Shown one piece after another: positions 44,331-55,005 of a DNA stretch of 64,000 nucleotides. Below the pieces are notes generated by a model. It worked only from the letters and a program-made list of their open reading frames with translations. It was not told the origin of the DNA and ran no database searches. Source of the stretch: Hortaea werneckii (taxonomy: Eukaryota; Ascomycota; Dothideomycetes; Mycosphaerellales; Teratosphaeriaceae). How positions within the stretch are numbered: the first letter of the stretch is position 1; every line of letters begins with the position of its first letter. The stretch spans positions 186,001 through 250,000 of the forward strand of contig JBAOKB010000070.1 of the NCBI GenBank assembly GCA_037044905.1, in the 5' to 3' direction. Both the position numbers and the translations under genes were made by a program.

Positions 44331-44978
44331 TCATTGAAGGTCGCGTGGCAATAACAAATGTAGATCCTTCGTTGCCCTGGAATCCTGATCGGAGAAATCG
44401 ATCTTCATTCGATATGCCTTTTCCCACTGGTCCCAAACACGCGCATATCGGCCAATGCGGAATCCCGCCAGCAAACCCCTGCTCAAAGACCTTGGCAGAT
44501 CGTCGTAGCAAGTACCAAGGGCGTACTTTTCAATTGTCAAACTCAGATTGGAGCAACGTGCACTTACAATACAGCACGACATCCAAGTATGCAGCATAGA
44601 AAGGCTCGATAATGGATTATCGCAATATGGTCCGCAATCGCTGCGCGGCGGCCGAAGCCGGATGTCAATTCTTCCGACGTTGTCCAAATAAAGTTGTTGA
44701 AACAGTCGCTCATGTTCGTAAGCCTCGGCGCTGCACATCGTGCTGAAGACCACCAGTCGCACGTGAGAGGAAAAGGCGCGAGTCGTCTGTTCATAGAGCT
44801 TTCGGCAAGCAAGGAGAAGCCCAAGAGGAATGGAATACCACGTCTCCAAGTGGATATTGGCTCTAAGGTGGCAGGTACGAAACCTCTCTCTTGAAACGCA
44901 GGCCAACGAAATTATCTCATCCTGGAGTTCCAGTGGAAGGTGAACTAGCCTCATTGGCGACTGACTGACAAAATTCAC
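44331..44978 (-). CDS. F-box-like protein of the ascomycete LPLELQDEI type
   Basis: A 215-residue frame. The start LVHLPLELQDEIISLACVSR is the F-box-like N-terminus common in large ascomycete families, followed by the usual LLLACRKLYEQTTRAFSSHV motif and a hydrophobic strand LVVFSTM. Such proteins probably bind Skp1 and present substrates to SCF ubiquitin ligases, but most members are uncharacterised. A GTAAGT site at ~44569 followed by an AG at ~44527 could define an intron, in which case the product would be shorter by ~14 residues; both versions stay open. The C-terminus after residue 150 is not conserved to my eye. Confidence 0.55.
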   Translation of the reverse strand: MNFVSQSPMRLVHLPLELQDEIISLACVSRERFRTCHLRANIHLETWYSIPLGLLLACRKLYEQTTRAFSSHVRLVVFSTMCSAEAYEHERLFQQLYLDNVGRIDIRLRPPRSDCGPYCDNPLSSLSMLHTWMSCCIVSARCSNLSLTIEKYALGTCYDDLPRSLSRGLLAGFRIGRYARVWDQWEKAYRMKIDFSDQDSRATKDLHLLLPRDLQ

Positions 44979-45432
44979 CTGTCAATGTCAAGTCGGGGCC
45001 AGAGGTCATGTTAAGAAGGGGAATGGCGGGTGCAGTAAAAGTCGAGAGATTTGATAAGCGTGCGACTCGATGAGATACAATACAAGCTTCTCCAACGTAA
45101 AGGCGTTCCTTGCGTATATCCATTGGCAATCGCTAAGCTCACGCCTCCTGGCGAGCCAGCTTTCCTGGCATCACTGAGTCGATGCCAGAGCACAGATAAA
45201 CAAAATCTACGTAGGTATATATTGGGACGGCTGGAATTACGCTGCAACAGTCTGTTACAGGCTGCCAACCCCTGCACTAAATGATAGACAGACGAATTGT
45301 AAGACTCTCGTGATGACAAAATTAATTGAATATCATTTGAAGCTTCGTGTAGAGTTCCAAGCCAGCAGGAATGTCTTTAGACGTTGTTTCGGGTTCAGGG
45401 ACGCTGCGTAAACATTTCAGCGGGGTAGACTA
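44979..45432. other. Upstream of the truncated regulator; no zinc cluster found
   Basis: Searched for a Zn2Cys6 cluster that would complete the downstream regulator. No CxxCxxxxxxC pattern appears in any plus-strand frame here. Confidence 0.4.
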
Positions 45433-46590
45433 TTGTTAATTCTAGCATTAGGCCCACAGTCAGCCATTCTATGTCTTACCTTCCGTGTGCATTTGATCGC
45501 TGGCAAACGGATTTTTCGACAAGACCAGCAGTCGTCCTTGCCTGAGCTAGGAGATTACAGCCCCGTTCAAAATATTCTATCTGTTTTCTGGGAAGAAGCT
45601 TTGCATCCACCCCTCTTAATACTTCTTGACGGAGACATGAGCCATTACGATGCTGCACTGAGCGCAGCTATGTCCCCAAGTAAAATGCTTTCGACCACTT
45701 GCGATGGGATTCGCAAGCACAGAGCGGAGGCAAGAAGTGTTCAAGAGAACTTGGACAGTTTCTGGAGATACTGCGCTCCCGGCTGCCTCTTCGTAGACGT
45801 TAGGTCATTGGCAAAGTATACGACGTCAGACACTACCATCTCAACTTCCATCATCGGCCCGACACTCCTCGAGTGGCCAGAGAGTGTCATACTAAGGCCG
45901 GAACAGCGAGATCGGGTACTGGAACGATCCGTGGTCTTGGTTGTGCTTGCGCTCGGAGAGGTATCTACGTGGAGAGAATCTTCGGCGCAAGGCTGTCGCA
46001 ACCACGTCAGCAAAAATCTTCAGCAACTTGGAATTCCCAACGACTCGGTTGCTGAGATTCCCGGGATGAATTTCTTTCAAGAAGCCATGGTGCCTCTCTT
46101 CGCGGGCGGTCAATTTAATCGCCTGTTGCTCGCGCAAGTTTCCTTGCTTGCTAGCATGTACATGGCCAGGATAGAGCAAGACGAAGGGCGCTCCAAATGG
46201 CTAGGCTTGGCCGCCCAAGCACTCTTGCCGTTACTAAACGAGTACGGGCTTTTAAGTGATAGACGTGGATGGGAGGTCGAAGACGTCGACCAAATTCACA
46301 ACTTGGAGCTTCGCGAAACTTTCCAATTCCAACTAAAAGCCAAAATCATCCTGACAGCTTGGTGTTGTCTTAAGTTTGAAAAATCAAGTGCGGCATCCTA
46401 TGCAGGGACTATGACCTTATCATCGGTCGAGCACAGGATATTCGTTCCATGGAATCCTTTCACTGATCTGGACCGTATGCTGTATGACAAGGTCTTCGGC
46501 GTCTGTGCTGACAGGGAGTTCTCGCTATTATTGACGCTGCTTGTGGGAGTACGGATAGACGATCCAATTGGGCCTTTGCAAGGGCAATAA
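45433..46590 (+). CDS. Zn2Cys6-type transcription-factor-like protein lacking its zinc cluster
   Basis: A 385-residue open frame, but no ATG occurs before codon 69 (45637). It begins just after a TTAATTCTAG acceptor-like site, so either a 5' exon is missing or translation starts at 45637. The body follows the fungal regulator C-terminal region: PVQNILSVFWEEALHPPLLI, SHYDAALSAAMSP, LERSVVLVVLALGEVSTW, IPGMNFFQEAMVPLFAGGQF, then LLLAQVSLLASMYMARIEQD, and near the end EHRIFVPWNP, where relatives have LxxLDLPPSGI. This region normally lies downstream of the DNA-binding domain. No cluster is encoded upstream, so it may be a truncated regulator, an inhibitor-like partner, or a gene whose start exon is far upstream. 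It could control the neighbouring P450 and oxidoreductase genes. Confidence 0.55.
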   Translation: MLILALGPQSAILCLTFRVHLIAGKRIFRQDQQSSLPELGDYSPVQNILSVFWEEALHPPLLILLDGDMSHYDAALSAAMSPSKMLSTTCDGIRKHRAEARSVQENLDSFWRYCAPGCLFVDVRSLAKYTTSDTTISTSIIGPTLLEWPESVILRPEQRDRVLERSVVLVVLALGEVSTWRESSAQGCRNHVSKNLQQLGIPNDSVAEIPGMNFFQEAMVPLFAGGQFNRLLLAQVSLLASMYMARIEQDEGRSKWLGLAAQALLPLLNEYGLLSDRRGWEVEDVDQIHNLELRETFQFQLKAKIILTAWCCLKFEKSSAASYAGTMTLSSVEHRIFVPWNPFTDLDRMLYDKVFGVCADREFSLLLTLLVGVRIDDPIGPLQGQ

Positions 46591-47150
46591 TTGAATAGCA
46601 GCCAGCTTGCCTTAACCGCGGCCCACCCTATTGATTGCCAAAGTATCTTGGAGAGCGTAGCTCGCCATTGATACAAGCTGGTAGATCATCCTTCGCCGCG
46701 AGCAACGTCTAGGAGCATGACGACTTCTGAGAAGTTCGCCTTGTGGCTCGCTCTCAGGCACATGTTGCGTTGTTGCAGAAACAGAGGCAAGCTAGAATGT
46801 GTAACAAAATTGAATAGTAATACCATTCCTAAGCGCTAATGAAGACTAGTCTCGTCCTGTTTCCACCAGTCATAGCAACGGCCCACCTACTCGTTTGGTT
46901 CTTGGACAGGGCGGATATCGCTTTTTAGATAGCTTTCAGCAAAGCCTACACCTCCACCTAAACCTGGTGGCCGAGTGGTGTAACCGAATCAAGATTCTTT
47001 CTAAACGTTGTCCACTACCATACGGGTTTCACTTTCGACGTACACGGCAAATCGAGCAGAGGTCAACCTTCTACCGCGCAAGAACGACATGGTGCGCATG
47101 ATCTGGCTTTAAATCAAGTCCAGTAAAATAATTCTGTGTTCTCTGTCCTT
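46591..47150. other. Convergent spacer between regulator and P450
   Basis: No gene recognised; short frames only. Confidence 0.4.
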
Positions 47151-48787
47151 TTACCTCTCAGCGTTCTCCCGTCGAGTTGCAATGTCTGCTCTCTCTCTCC
47201 GACGGAAAATCCCTTTCGTATCATTTACCGGTGGATTGCGGAACTTCAAACATCTTGTAGTCGGCACCAAAGTTGGATAATTACCATCAGAATCTGAATC
47301 GATATCGATGTCGATATTCATAACGAGATCTTTCAAGCCGGTCCGTAAAAAGTCCGAGGCGAAGATGCGACCTGTGCACCCATCCTTCCCCCCTCCAAAA
47401 GGTCTGAAGGCTAAGTCCTGCTCTTCTGTTAGGTCTTGTGAATCAGTGTTGTCGCGTTTGTACGTTGCAGCAGCGTTGTCCGAATGACGGCGCTGAACGG
47501 CAGGAAGTTGACGATGTTTGAAACGACCAGGGATAAAGTCGTATGGCCGATCCCAAATCTTTTCGCTATTCATGTTCTTCCTGGGAGCCATAATAATAAG
47601 AGAGTCTTTCAGGAGCAAATATCTGTGCCCACTTGCAGTTACAATGTCGACGTCTTTCATGACCATGCGGAAGGTGAAAGACCCTTGTGTTCTCCGGAGG
47701 CTCTCCATTAATGTGCTTTCAAGGAGAGGGCACTCATCTCTCAAAACCGATGGGTCCAGTTGGGCGTCATTAAAACCATTTTCGACCTCTGCATCAGAAA
47801 CGCATCGGTTGATCTCCTCGCGAAATAGAGACAGTCTGCTCGGACAGCGCACAGCCCAATAGGCGGCCCAGGATCCCACGTTAGATAGATTTCCGACAAA
47901 GGCGATTAACACAAGTAGGCATAGCCTTGATGTGTCATCAAGTCCTAAGCCTTGAGCCCTGCACATATCAATAAACTCCTTGATAAATTTGGAGCCATTA
48001 GTGAAATGCTCCGCCTCGATGTAATTGCGCATCCGTGCTACTAAGTCCTCGCGCAAGCTTAGTTCACGTCTGGCGAAGACGCCAGACAAGGGGAGCATGA
48101 GCTTCTCCATTCCATCTTCAAAATAGGCAAGGAGCTTGACAAAGTCCCGATCGAATTCAGAGCCCATTATCGTTTCGACTGTTTCTTCGCGAAAGAACTC
48201 ATCCAAGGTTGACCATACATCCACCTCCACTTCGAAGTTTACCTTTCGAAAGGTTCCAACCAACTGTTTGCGTAACCGGTCCCTTGCATCGTCAAGCATT
48301 TCCTTCCTTGTCAACTTCATGAACTGTCGATCCGTTGCTGTTTTCAAAGAACTCTCCCTCAAAGTCTCCGGGTTGGGTGTGAACTTCGCCTGGCAGCTTG
48401 GAGACACTCCAAAGACATTTCCTAGTGCAATTGCCAACAGGACCGATAACGACAAGTTGTTGCCTCTTGCTTTCCGTATGGCATCGACCTCTTCCGGCCC
48501 CTCGACGACGATCACTCTTTTGGTTAAAAGCGGAATTGTGTAGATCCCAGGGTGATCTTCTGGACTTGAGATGGGTTAGTTGATGGTAAATGGGGGGAAC
48601 TTTGTCCGTACCAGGTCTCAACCAGATAGTCAGGCCCTCGTCTCAAAAGCCCCACAAAGTGACCCAGAAGGGGGATTCTTGGGTACACATAGAGTGGCTC
48701 GCGACTATCTACGACTCTTTTCATCTTTCGATGGGCGATGAGACTGCATACAGCCAACAGAAGTAGAGCCAAAAGAATCGCAGCCAT
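47151..48787 (-). CDS. Cytochrome P450 monooxygenase
   Basis: Two exons, 48787-48612 and 48564-47151, with a 47-nt intron (GTACGG, branch CAACTAAC, CTCAAG), give 529 residues. The ATG at 48787 puts a classic membrane anchor first: MAAILLALLLLAVCSLIAHR, then a basic HRKMKR. Spliced sequence runs through HPGIYTIPLLTKRVIVVEG. The K-helix ExxR is ESLRR (~345) and the haem-binding loop is FRPFGGGKDGCTG (Cys ~455), so it should be active. The overall pattern resembles the CYP7/CYP8-like fungal group, which includes sterol- and prostacyclin-synthase-like enzymes, but the subfamily is uncertain. It should sit in the ER membrane and oxidise a small hydrophobic molecule with electrons from P450 reductase. 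It is divergent from the TmpA-like gene (470 bp apart), so the two may share a promoter. Confidence 0.92.
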
Positions 48788-49258
48788 TTTACTTAATTGC
48801 GATGAATTTCGCAAATCAAGTCGGGCAGATGTGTGATTGCGATGTTCAAACTTTTGCGCATTTTATTTAACATGAACGGCTTATTTACAAGTCTGAGGGA
48901 GTAATCTCACTGCTACAGTGTGAGCGAGCTTGAAGCTGACTTTTTTGTGAACATAATCTAAAGCTTGGAACTTAATATGCTGACGCCTAGGCCTGGTGGA
49001 GGACTCCCATTCGCGCTCAATGAAATGCATGATGACTGTTTTGGGAGGGGGGGGGGGGGGGGGTTCTTGACCATGGACAGACGCGAGTCCAAATGGTTCG
49101 GATTGTTGCGACCTCCAGGTCAGCCGGATTCCTGAATCCAATAGTATATACAGTGCTTGCGTCTTGTGTATCTCGATTCCTGGATCGGTCCTAAGAGAAA
49201 AAGCCGACAACGCCATCGGTCGTTCAGTTCCGGAGAGGAAGTCTGTCCGTGCTCAAAT
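48788..49258. promoter_or_regulatory. Shared intergenic region between P450 and TmpA-like genes
   Basis: The two genes are read divergently from this 471-bp gap, which must hold both promoters. It contains a homopolymer of 17 G (49047-49063). No TATA box or regulator site can be assigned with confidence. Confidence 0.4.
49047..49063 (+). repeat. Poly-G run, G17
   Basis: Seventeen uninterrupted G, preceded by TTGGGA. On the plus strand such a run can form a G-quadruplex. It is also prone to length error in sequencing. Confidence 0.9.
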
Positions 49259-50848
49259 ATGTCTCCGTGCCAGTCAACTCTCGAAATTGATGTTCCCCAG
49301 CCTGTACACTTCAATTCACGATTTCGAAATCCGACCACTCTCGGTATCATCCCGGAGGAGCTCTGCGCTGAATGTCGGGTCGACAGCAAGCCCGGTAATG
49401 TCACACTTCCGGACGACAAGGAATGGGAATTCAGCAGTGATCTCGATTCCCCTTTGAGCTCTATTGTTCCACGTTTTGTCACCAGGAAGGAACTTGAAGC
49501 ATTTAAGGCTCAGTATGCGATGCCGGAGATCCAAGGGCACAAGCTTTGGGGAACGCTTCGTTTCGAGTACCTGTCGACCTACCGCATCCTTATGGCTACT
49601 GTCTTCGCTCTCAACCTCGCAGCCGTCGCCATCTCCTTTGGCAGGGCGACATTTCGCAATCATCGAGTGGCTAGACGTGACATGGCCATCACCGCGACGA
49701 GCGCGAATCTAACAGCCAATGTATTGATGCGACAAGAGCACGTCATCAACGGACTCTTCCATATCGCGTGTGGATTACCACCTTCGACTCCGCTTCAGCT
49801 TCGCCGACAAGTCGCCAAGTTCGCCTACAGCCAAGGGGGAATTCACGCCGCGTGCGGTATTTCCGCCCTAGCCTGGTATATTTGTTACACCGTCCAACAG
49901 ATGTTCCAGTCCCATGGCAGTCGCAGCGAGACAGTCGCCTGCTCAGTGATTTCGACACTTGTCATCGGTCTGCTTGCTGTGGTCATAACCACGTCTATCG
50001 CTGGATTTCGTAGGAGATTTCACGACCATTGGGAGCTTTCGCACAGGTTCGGTGGCTGGTCTGCAATTTGCCTTTTCTGGGCGCAAATCATCATTTCTGC
50101 CGTATCGTCCGGTCGCAAAGCATCTCGGCACGCCGGTCTAGTTTTGGCGACCACGCCAAGCTTCTGGATGTTGATCGTCATTACCGTTTGCCTCATCTAT
50201 CCTTGGCTCTGGCTCCGTCGCTTACCAGTCAAGGCGCAGCGGCGATCCACTCATGCTATGGAGTTGCGCTTCCACAACCGCAACGTGGCTTCTTGCGCAA
50301 GCCTTTCCATGTCTGTCAACCCGGTGATGGAAAACCATAAATTCGTGGCTATTCCACATGTCCCAGAAGATCCGGAGATGGGATATAGCGTCATTGTTAG
50401 CAACGCAGGCGACTGGACTCGGGACTTCATCAATTCTCCTCCCACTCATGTTTGGCACCGTGGAGCTCCTATCATAGGCATGATGCGGATTGCTGCGTGC
50501 TTCCGTCCCGTACTAGTGATTGCCACAGGCTCCGGGATCGGACCATGCCTGTCTTTCCTAAATTGCCACCGGGGCCACCCGGCGCACGTGCTGTGGTCGG
50601 CACGATCTCCAGAAGAGGTTTACGGCGGCGAAATTTTGAGCGATGTCCTTGAAGCAGATCGAGGCGCACTCATCGTCGATACCAAGGAGAGTGGTCGGTT
50701 CGACTTGACAGAAGTAGCGTGGGCCAAGATGCAGCAGACCAAGGCTGAAGCAGCGGTGATACTTAGCAATGCCAAAGTCACTAGAGACGTAGTATTCGGC
50801 CTGGAGGCCAGGGGTGTCATTGCTTTCGGCGCAATCTTCGATTCCTGA
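49259..50848 (+). CDS. TmpA-like integral membrane oxidoreductase
   Basis: A single-exon frame; the first ATG consistent with the frame is 49259, giving 529 residues (the open frame continues upstream to 49157 without ATG). About five to six membrane spans are visible, such as ILMATVFALNLAAVAISFG, HAACGISALAWYICYTVQQ, TVACSVISTLVIGLLAVVIT and FWMLIVITVCLIYPWLWL. The C-terminal third is soluble with a nucleotide-binding motif RPVLVIATGSGIGPCLSFL of the ferredoxin-reductase type. This matches the fungal TmpA family, plasma-membrane flavoprotein-like regulators first described in Aspergillus nidulans development, often found near adenylating enzymes and P450s. Likely role: electron transfer to or from a small molecule at the membrane. 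Family fairly sure, substrate unknown. Confidence 0.8.
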   Translation: MSPCQSTLEIDVPQPVHFNSRFRNPTTLGIIPEELCAECRVDSKPGNVTLPDDKEWEFSSDLDSPLSSIVPRFVTRKELEAFKAQYAMPEIQGHKLWGTLRFEYLSTYRILMATVFALNLAAVAISFGRATFRNHRVARRDMAITATSANLTANVLMRQEHVINGLFHIACGLPPSTPLQLRRQVAKFAYSQGGIHAACGISALAWYICYTVQQMFQSHGSRSETVACSVISTLVIGLLAVVITTSIAGFRRRFHDHWELSHRFGGWSAICLFWAQIIISAVSSGRKASRHAGLVLATTPSFWMLIVITVCLIYPWLWLRRLPVKAQRRSTHAMELRFHNRNVASCASLSMSVNPVMENHKFVAIPHVPEDPEMGYSVIVSNAGDWTRDFINSPPTHVWHRGAPIIGMMRIAACFRPVLVIATGSGIGPCLSFLNCHRGHPAHVLWSARSPEEVYGGEILSDVLEADRGALIVDTKESGRFDLTEVAWAKMQQTKAEAAVILSNAKVTRDVVFGLEARGVIAFGAIFDS

Positions 50849-51340
50849 GCACGTCTCAGTTGTGAGGGAAGAGTAGGGTGACAGTGAAAGAAAAGTTGGC
50901 TTTGGAATGAGTGAGAATGGCTCAGCCATGATGACATCAGGGTGATCTCAACACCGTGCGCTACGTCGTTTTGTGGTTGGCTAGATGCAGCCACGCAGCG
51001 CGAAGCTCGTAGTGGGCTTTGGGCGCCCAGACCCGTGCAACGAGTGGTTGCGCCGGTGAACACGACAAGGAACGGCAAAGGGCAACTTCGAGGGTAGAGC
51101 GCTGTGGCATGGTCGCGGAGCAGTATTGACACACGATAGCGGCATCGACGCGCTAAATCCACGAATCAAGCTAAGCGGCGAAGAAAGCGCCGATAATCAA
51201 GCGTTTGGGATGCGTGGTCGTATCTCCTTGTCGTCGTTGGCTCATGCAACCAGCCGCGCGCTTGGCACTATGAGTTGTATTCATCCACCACCCACAGCCC
51301 TAGCTTAGATGAGCTGGTCTCAATGTAGTCGGAAGACCGC
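50849..51340. other. Spacer downstream of the TmpA-like gene
   Basis: No gene resolved. A 60-residue frame at 51126-51308 may be spurious, or a 5' exon of the next frame. Confidence 0.3.
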
Positions 51341-52153
51341 GTGAGCCGCGAGCTTCTGTTGGATCAGGGTCAGTCTCTTCCTCAGTCAGAGGAGACCTTC
51401 GAGGACTTATTCGCAAAGGCAATCGATGAAATGGAGGAGACATGTAATGAGCAGCTGCAAACACCGCAAATTACAAGACCACAATGTGTAGAAGAAGGCC
51501 TCTTCGATGAGCTGCAAATGTCGGAAACAGCCGCTGACATTACCGATACTGCTCACGACCTTCGATGGGACTCCAACCCTAGACCATCATCTGGGCATAT
51601 CGCTGATCAACTACGCCATCTCTCCGACGTCGCCGCGCTGCCCGTTTATGAGCAAATCTCTTCGCAACGTTCTCAAAGTGGTACCACAAGTGAAGAGGAC
51701 AGATCGCAGAATCACACGGCAGTGGATACCTCTCACCAAAGATTCCTTGTGATGGACCGGCTTCAGCAGAGCAATCCATACCTCCACAGCGGCATCTTTC
51801 CGTCACCTAGTGAAAGCCAGAGACTTACTCGAACAGATAGTTGGCCATCAACCGGCCAAGAGCTTAGGTCAAATACGGATCAACCTCTACAGCTGAGTCT
51901 TTCCCCCTTTTTCTGGGTCAAGGACGTCCTTGGTACGTCCAGCACGGAGCTACTGAGTATTCAGGTAAACTTCTATAAGGCAGGAACAGGCGCGCCACCC
52001 ACTCAGGCTAGGAAAGCGTCCACGCGCTCATGGTGTTTGCTGTGTTTGAAGCTCCTCGTTCAGTTTTTCTCTACCCTGGAAAGGTCCCGCGAAGCATCCA
52101 CTCACATCTCCGGCATCGACCGCGCTTACAGCAACGTCGCACCTAACAAGTGA
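51341..52153 (+). CDS. Low-complexity hypothetical protein
   Basis: A 270-residue open frame that starts at GTG. A TGTAG acceptor-like site just upstream (51324-51328) suggests it is an internal exon. The sequence is rich in Ser, Gln, Thr, Glu and Asp (LPQSEETFEDLFAKAIDEME), like the disordered part of a regulator. A 45-nt GTAAAC...CTCAG segment at 51965-52009 could be an intron in phase. No domain found. It may be noise or part of a regulator; confidence is low. Confidence 0.32.
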   Translation: MSRELLLDQGQSLPQSEETFEDLFAKAIDEMEETCNEQLQTPQITRPQCVEEGLFDELQMSETAADITDTAHDLRWDSNPRPSSGHIADQLRHLSDVAALPVYEQISSQRSQSGTTSEEDRSQNHTAVDTSHQRFLVMDRLQQSNPYLHSGIFPSPSESQRLTRTDSWPSTGQELRSNTDQPLQLSLSPFFWVKDVLGTSSTELLSIQVNFYKAGTGAPPTQARKASTRSWCLLCLKLLVQFFSTLERSREASTHISGIDRAYSNVAPNK

Positions 52154-53265
52154 ATCGAGAGATGGAGTACGATGGTCAAATTCGTAAACAATTCGTGTGC
52201 CAACAAGTTTTGGCCCGGCTTGACTGGGCGGCGAATCTTGACCTTAATTTTATGATAGTCTTCGAATTACGAAAGGAAAAAAGGCAATCTTTTTACGTGG
52301 GTGCACTGCCGCATTTTTTGAATGGTGTTTTGCCATCTTGTTTATCTGAGACCACAAGGCTTGATTCAGCGACGTCTGTCAAAATAAGCCGTGGCAGCCA
52401 GTACCGACCGTTTGGAGCTCTCGAGACTTTCGTTCCGGTAGCTAGGTCTTCATCTAGCCGAACGGCCTCTTGGGATGATGGCAGCGTTCGCGGAAACCAG
52501 CCTGCAACTTACACGCCCATGTCGGGGACAAATTGTAGGCTGCGAGTAAGCTGTATCATGCATGTGACCTTGAGTCAATTATCAACGCTGATTCGAACAA
52601 TATGCGCGCAGGCTTGCGACACTAGGCAGAGTCGAAGTTTACCGCTTCCGCATCGTCTCTTTTGCAAAACGACAAAGGCACCTTGAACATAGGAGGCATG
52701 TGCTGGGCTAGGGAAAATGTCTAAACGTGTCAAATCTTTCCATTCAAACCTCAAAACCTGGTCCTGTCCAGCCTTGCTACCGATGATGCGAAGCTCAACA
52801 GTCAACCAATCCACTCACCGGCCTTCGCGACCTGTAGTGCTTTGTGCATAAAGTTGCCAACTGTACGATCATGTACTCATGTATCCACCCGAGCGGACGG
52901 CTGTTCTGCGTGACTAGTTGGTTACGCAATACGGTACCAAGATAATGTTCACCAAGGTGATTGACTTAATCAATGTACATGGACGCTTGCTAGGACGCGG
53001 GAGGCGGGCTCGAATGGCAAAAATGTGATGTAGCACAGACGACTTTTGTACAGTACTGGTAAGCCTATCTATTGCTATTCACCCAAAAGCTTATTAGACA
53101 TCGTCGAAACGCCCCTCTACAGCCTGTCGGAAGTCTCATCTCCACTATTGAATGAAGGGATCTAACTTTTTCAAAGTCTTTCACGCCCCTCGAGCCACCA
53201 ACAGTGGGAGAGTCTAGTAAATCATTTTTTAGAGACGTTGCCACCTAACCATAACGCCCCGGAAG
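52154..53265. other. Region upstream of the PAQR gene; first exon unresolved
   Basis: An ATG at ~53152 opens a 21-codon frame that may be the missing N-terminal exon of the PAQR gene, but no in-phase splice was found. The rest has only overlapping short frames. Confidence 0.3.
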
Positions 53266-54366
53266 ACGGCAGTCCAATTACCTTCAAACTGACTACTGCA
53301 ACGAGTATTTGCTCTACGGATATAGGTAGGTGATACGGACAGCAATCACAGATAACTTACTGATATGCAAGACCGACGAGTGGATCCTGGCTTTTATCGT
53401 TCAGGAGCGTGTTCGCTTGGCACAACGAGACTGGTAAGCAGCGAAATACGACTCGGGAGTCGTGTGCTGAAATCTAGGAGTCAACATCCACTCTCACCTC
53501 ATCGGTTCCATTCTATTCGCCTGGCTTCCCCTCCATTTCTACGGTACGGTGTATCAAGAGGTCGACGATGCGGAGCCCGTCGATGCTGTTCTATTTTCCT
53601 TGTACTTCGCTGGGGTGGCTCTATGTTTCGGCTGTTCAGCTTGGTGCGTGATCTTGCGAGTCAACTGGACCTTAGCTGACTCCACCGCGCATAGCTGCCA
53701 CATCGTGTGGAATTTGTCCGCGCCCGCCGCATGCTTGGGCAATCGGCTTGACTTTTGCGGTATAGTGCTGCTTGTATGGGGCGCCAGCATACCTTCTATC
53801 AACTACGCTTTTGCATGTGACTTGACTTTGGAATACCTGCATTGCTCTCTGGTGAGCTAGTCCCTCTCGGCGACGAACGATGTGATGCCACATGCTAACA
53901 GCGCCAGATCACCATCAGTGCTGGCGGCTGTATTCTCTTCACGCTCCATCCACGGTTCATCGGGCCAGCCTTTCGCACATTTCGACCTTTGGTATACGCC
54001 AGCTTCAGTTCATCCGCGCTTTTGTTTGTTTCGCACAGTATCTTCCTCTACGGCTTTGCCACCCAAAGAAAGCGCCTGGCGCTTGATTGGATTGTCTTCA
54101 TGGGTTTTTTAAATATCGCAGGCGCTTGCTTCTACGTATCAAGGGTGAGAGTCTGAAGATAGACCTACGATTCTCCAGAAGCTAATTGTTTTTAGCTACC
54201 TGAAAAATGCTTTCCAAATCGGTTCGATTTTATAGGTGCAAGCCACCAAATCTTTCATGTACTCGTGCTGGCGGCGGGTCTTGTACACTATAAGGCTTTG
54301 ATTTGCGCTCTTCGCGAGTCTAAAAATTCCAGGCATTTTTGTACTGCTAACGGTGCGTCATTTTAA
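53266..54366 (+). CDS. PAQR / haemolysin-III family seven-span receptor-like protein
   Basis: Exons: 53266-53325 (partial; start unknown), 53372-53433, 53478-53643, 53695-53851, 53908-54144 and 54196-54366. All introns are 44-56 nt with GT...AG ends, and each junction keeps phase. The joined product reads YLLYGYRPTSGSWLLSFRSV, then WHNETGVNIHSHLIG, then SACCHIVWNLSAPAACLGNR-LD, then PLVYASFSSSALLFVSHSIF, and ends FDFIGASHQIFHVLVLAAGL. These are the PAQR signatures: HNETxNIHxH, the S-x3-H motif, the conserved Asp, and the final HxxxH. The zinc-binding ligands are all present, so a ceramidase-like or receptor activity is possible, as in adiponectin receptors and yeast Izh proteins. The N-terminal cytosolic segment is not located. 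Confidence 0.85.
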
Positions 54367-55005
54367 GAGCTGTATGTTCCTATCAAAGGTCCACAGGGAA
54401 CAAGGGTTAAGGAAAGGTGGCGTTATGTTACGACCATGTGAAACACAGGACTGGACTGGAGTGGCGTACGCTGGCGGGAGTCACGCAGCACCCGACTCGT
54501 AAAAGACTGGAAGGTTACGAGAACTGAGCACCTTAGGTCACCTGCGCAGCGATCTGTCGGGATGGAGCAACAAAGCAGGTCCCATGAAGACACAAATCTC
54601 TTGTGTATATAGCTGAACACGTTTCTTGTTAGGAGAACGTATGCAATCTCTTCACTTTATATTTCTGTACTTCGAACAAGGATATCGGGCTGCTCAGCTG
54701 GCGCAACACTGCTGAAAATTCAAGCAGAGAAACACTAAACGGCGGCCAGGAGCATTGGCTGAGAACTCGGAACATGCTCTATCTAACCCTATGTGACCTC
54801 TTCACCTCGCCAGAGAAGCCAACGGGAACATGAAGTCTCAACATCGATGACAGTCTTGCATCCACGGCACCACTAGCTGCGTCCGCCACGTATTCCATTA
54901 CCGAATCTTTCTCTGCTAAAGACTTTGCAGTCCAAGCCCACCTCAAGCAGATAGGAATCGAAATAGCGCGTCGGAAACCGTAGTTTTCGCTTGCAAACGG
55001 TTCTT
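54367..55005. other. Intergenic with an LTR-like element
   Basis: Apart from the element at 54426-54708 nothing was recognised. Confidence 0.4.
54426..54708 (-). mobile_element. Solo-LTR-like element, copy B (inverted relative to copy A)
   Basis: Read on the minus strand it begins TGTTGCG and ends GTCGTAACA (283 bp). It shares the CTCCTAA...AGAA..GTG block and the AGCTATATACA(C/T)AAGAGATT block with copy A at 19.3 kb. The rest differs, so the two copies are old or from related families. It has no internal coding sequence and no target-site duplication that I could see. Confidence 0.55.

Noticed and set aside
48136..48543. 135-residue plus-strand frame inside the P450 gene
   Set aside because: Antisense shadow of a clear P450 exon.
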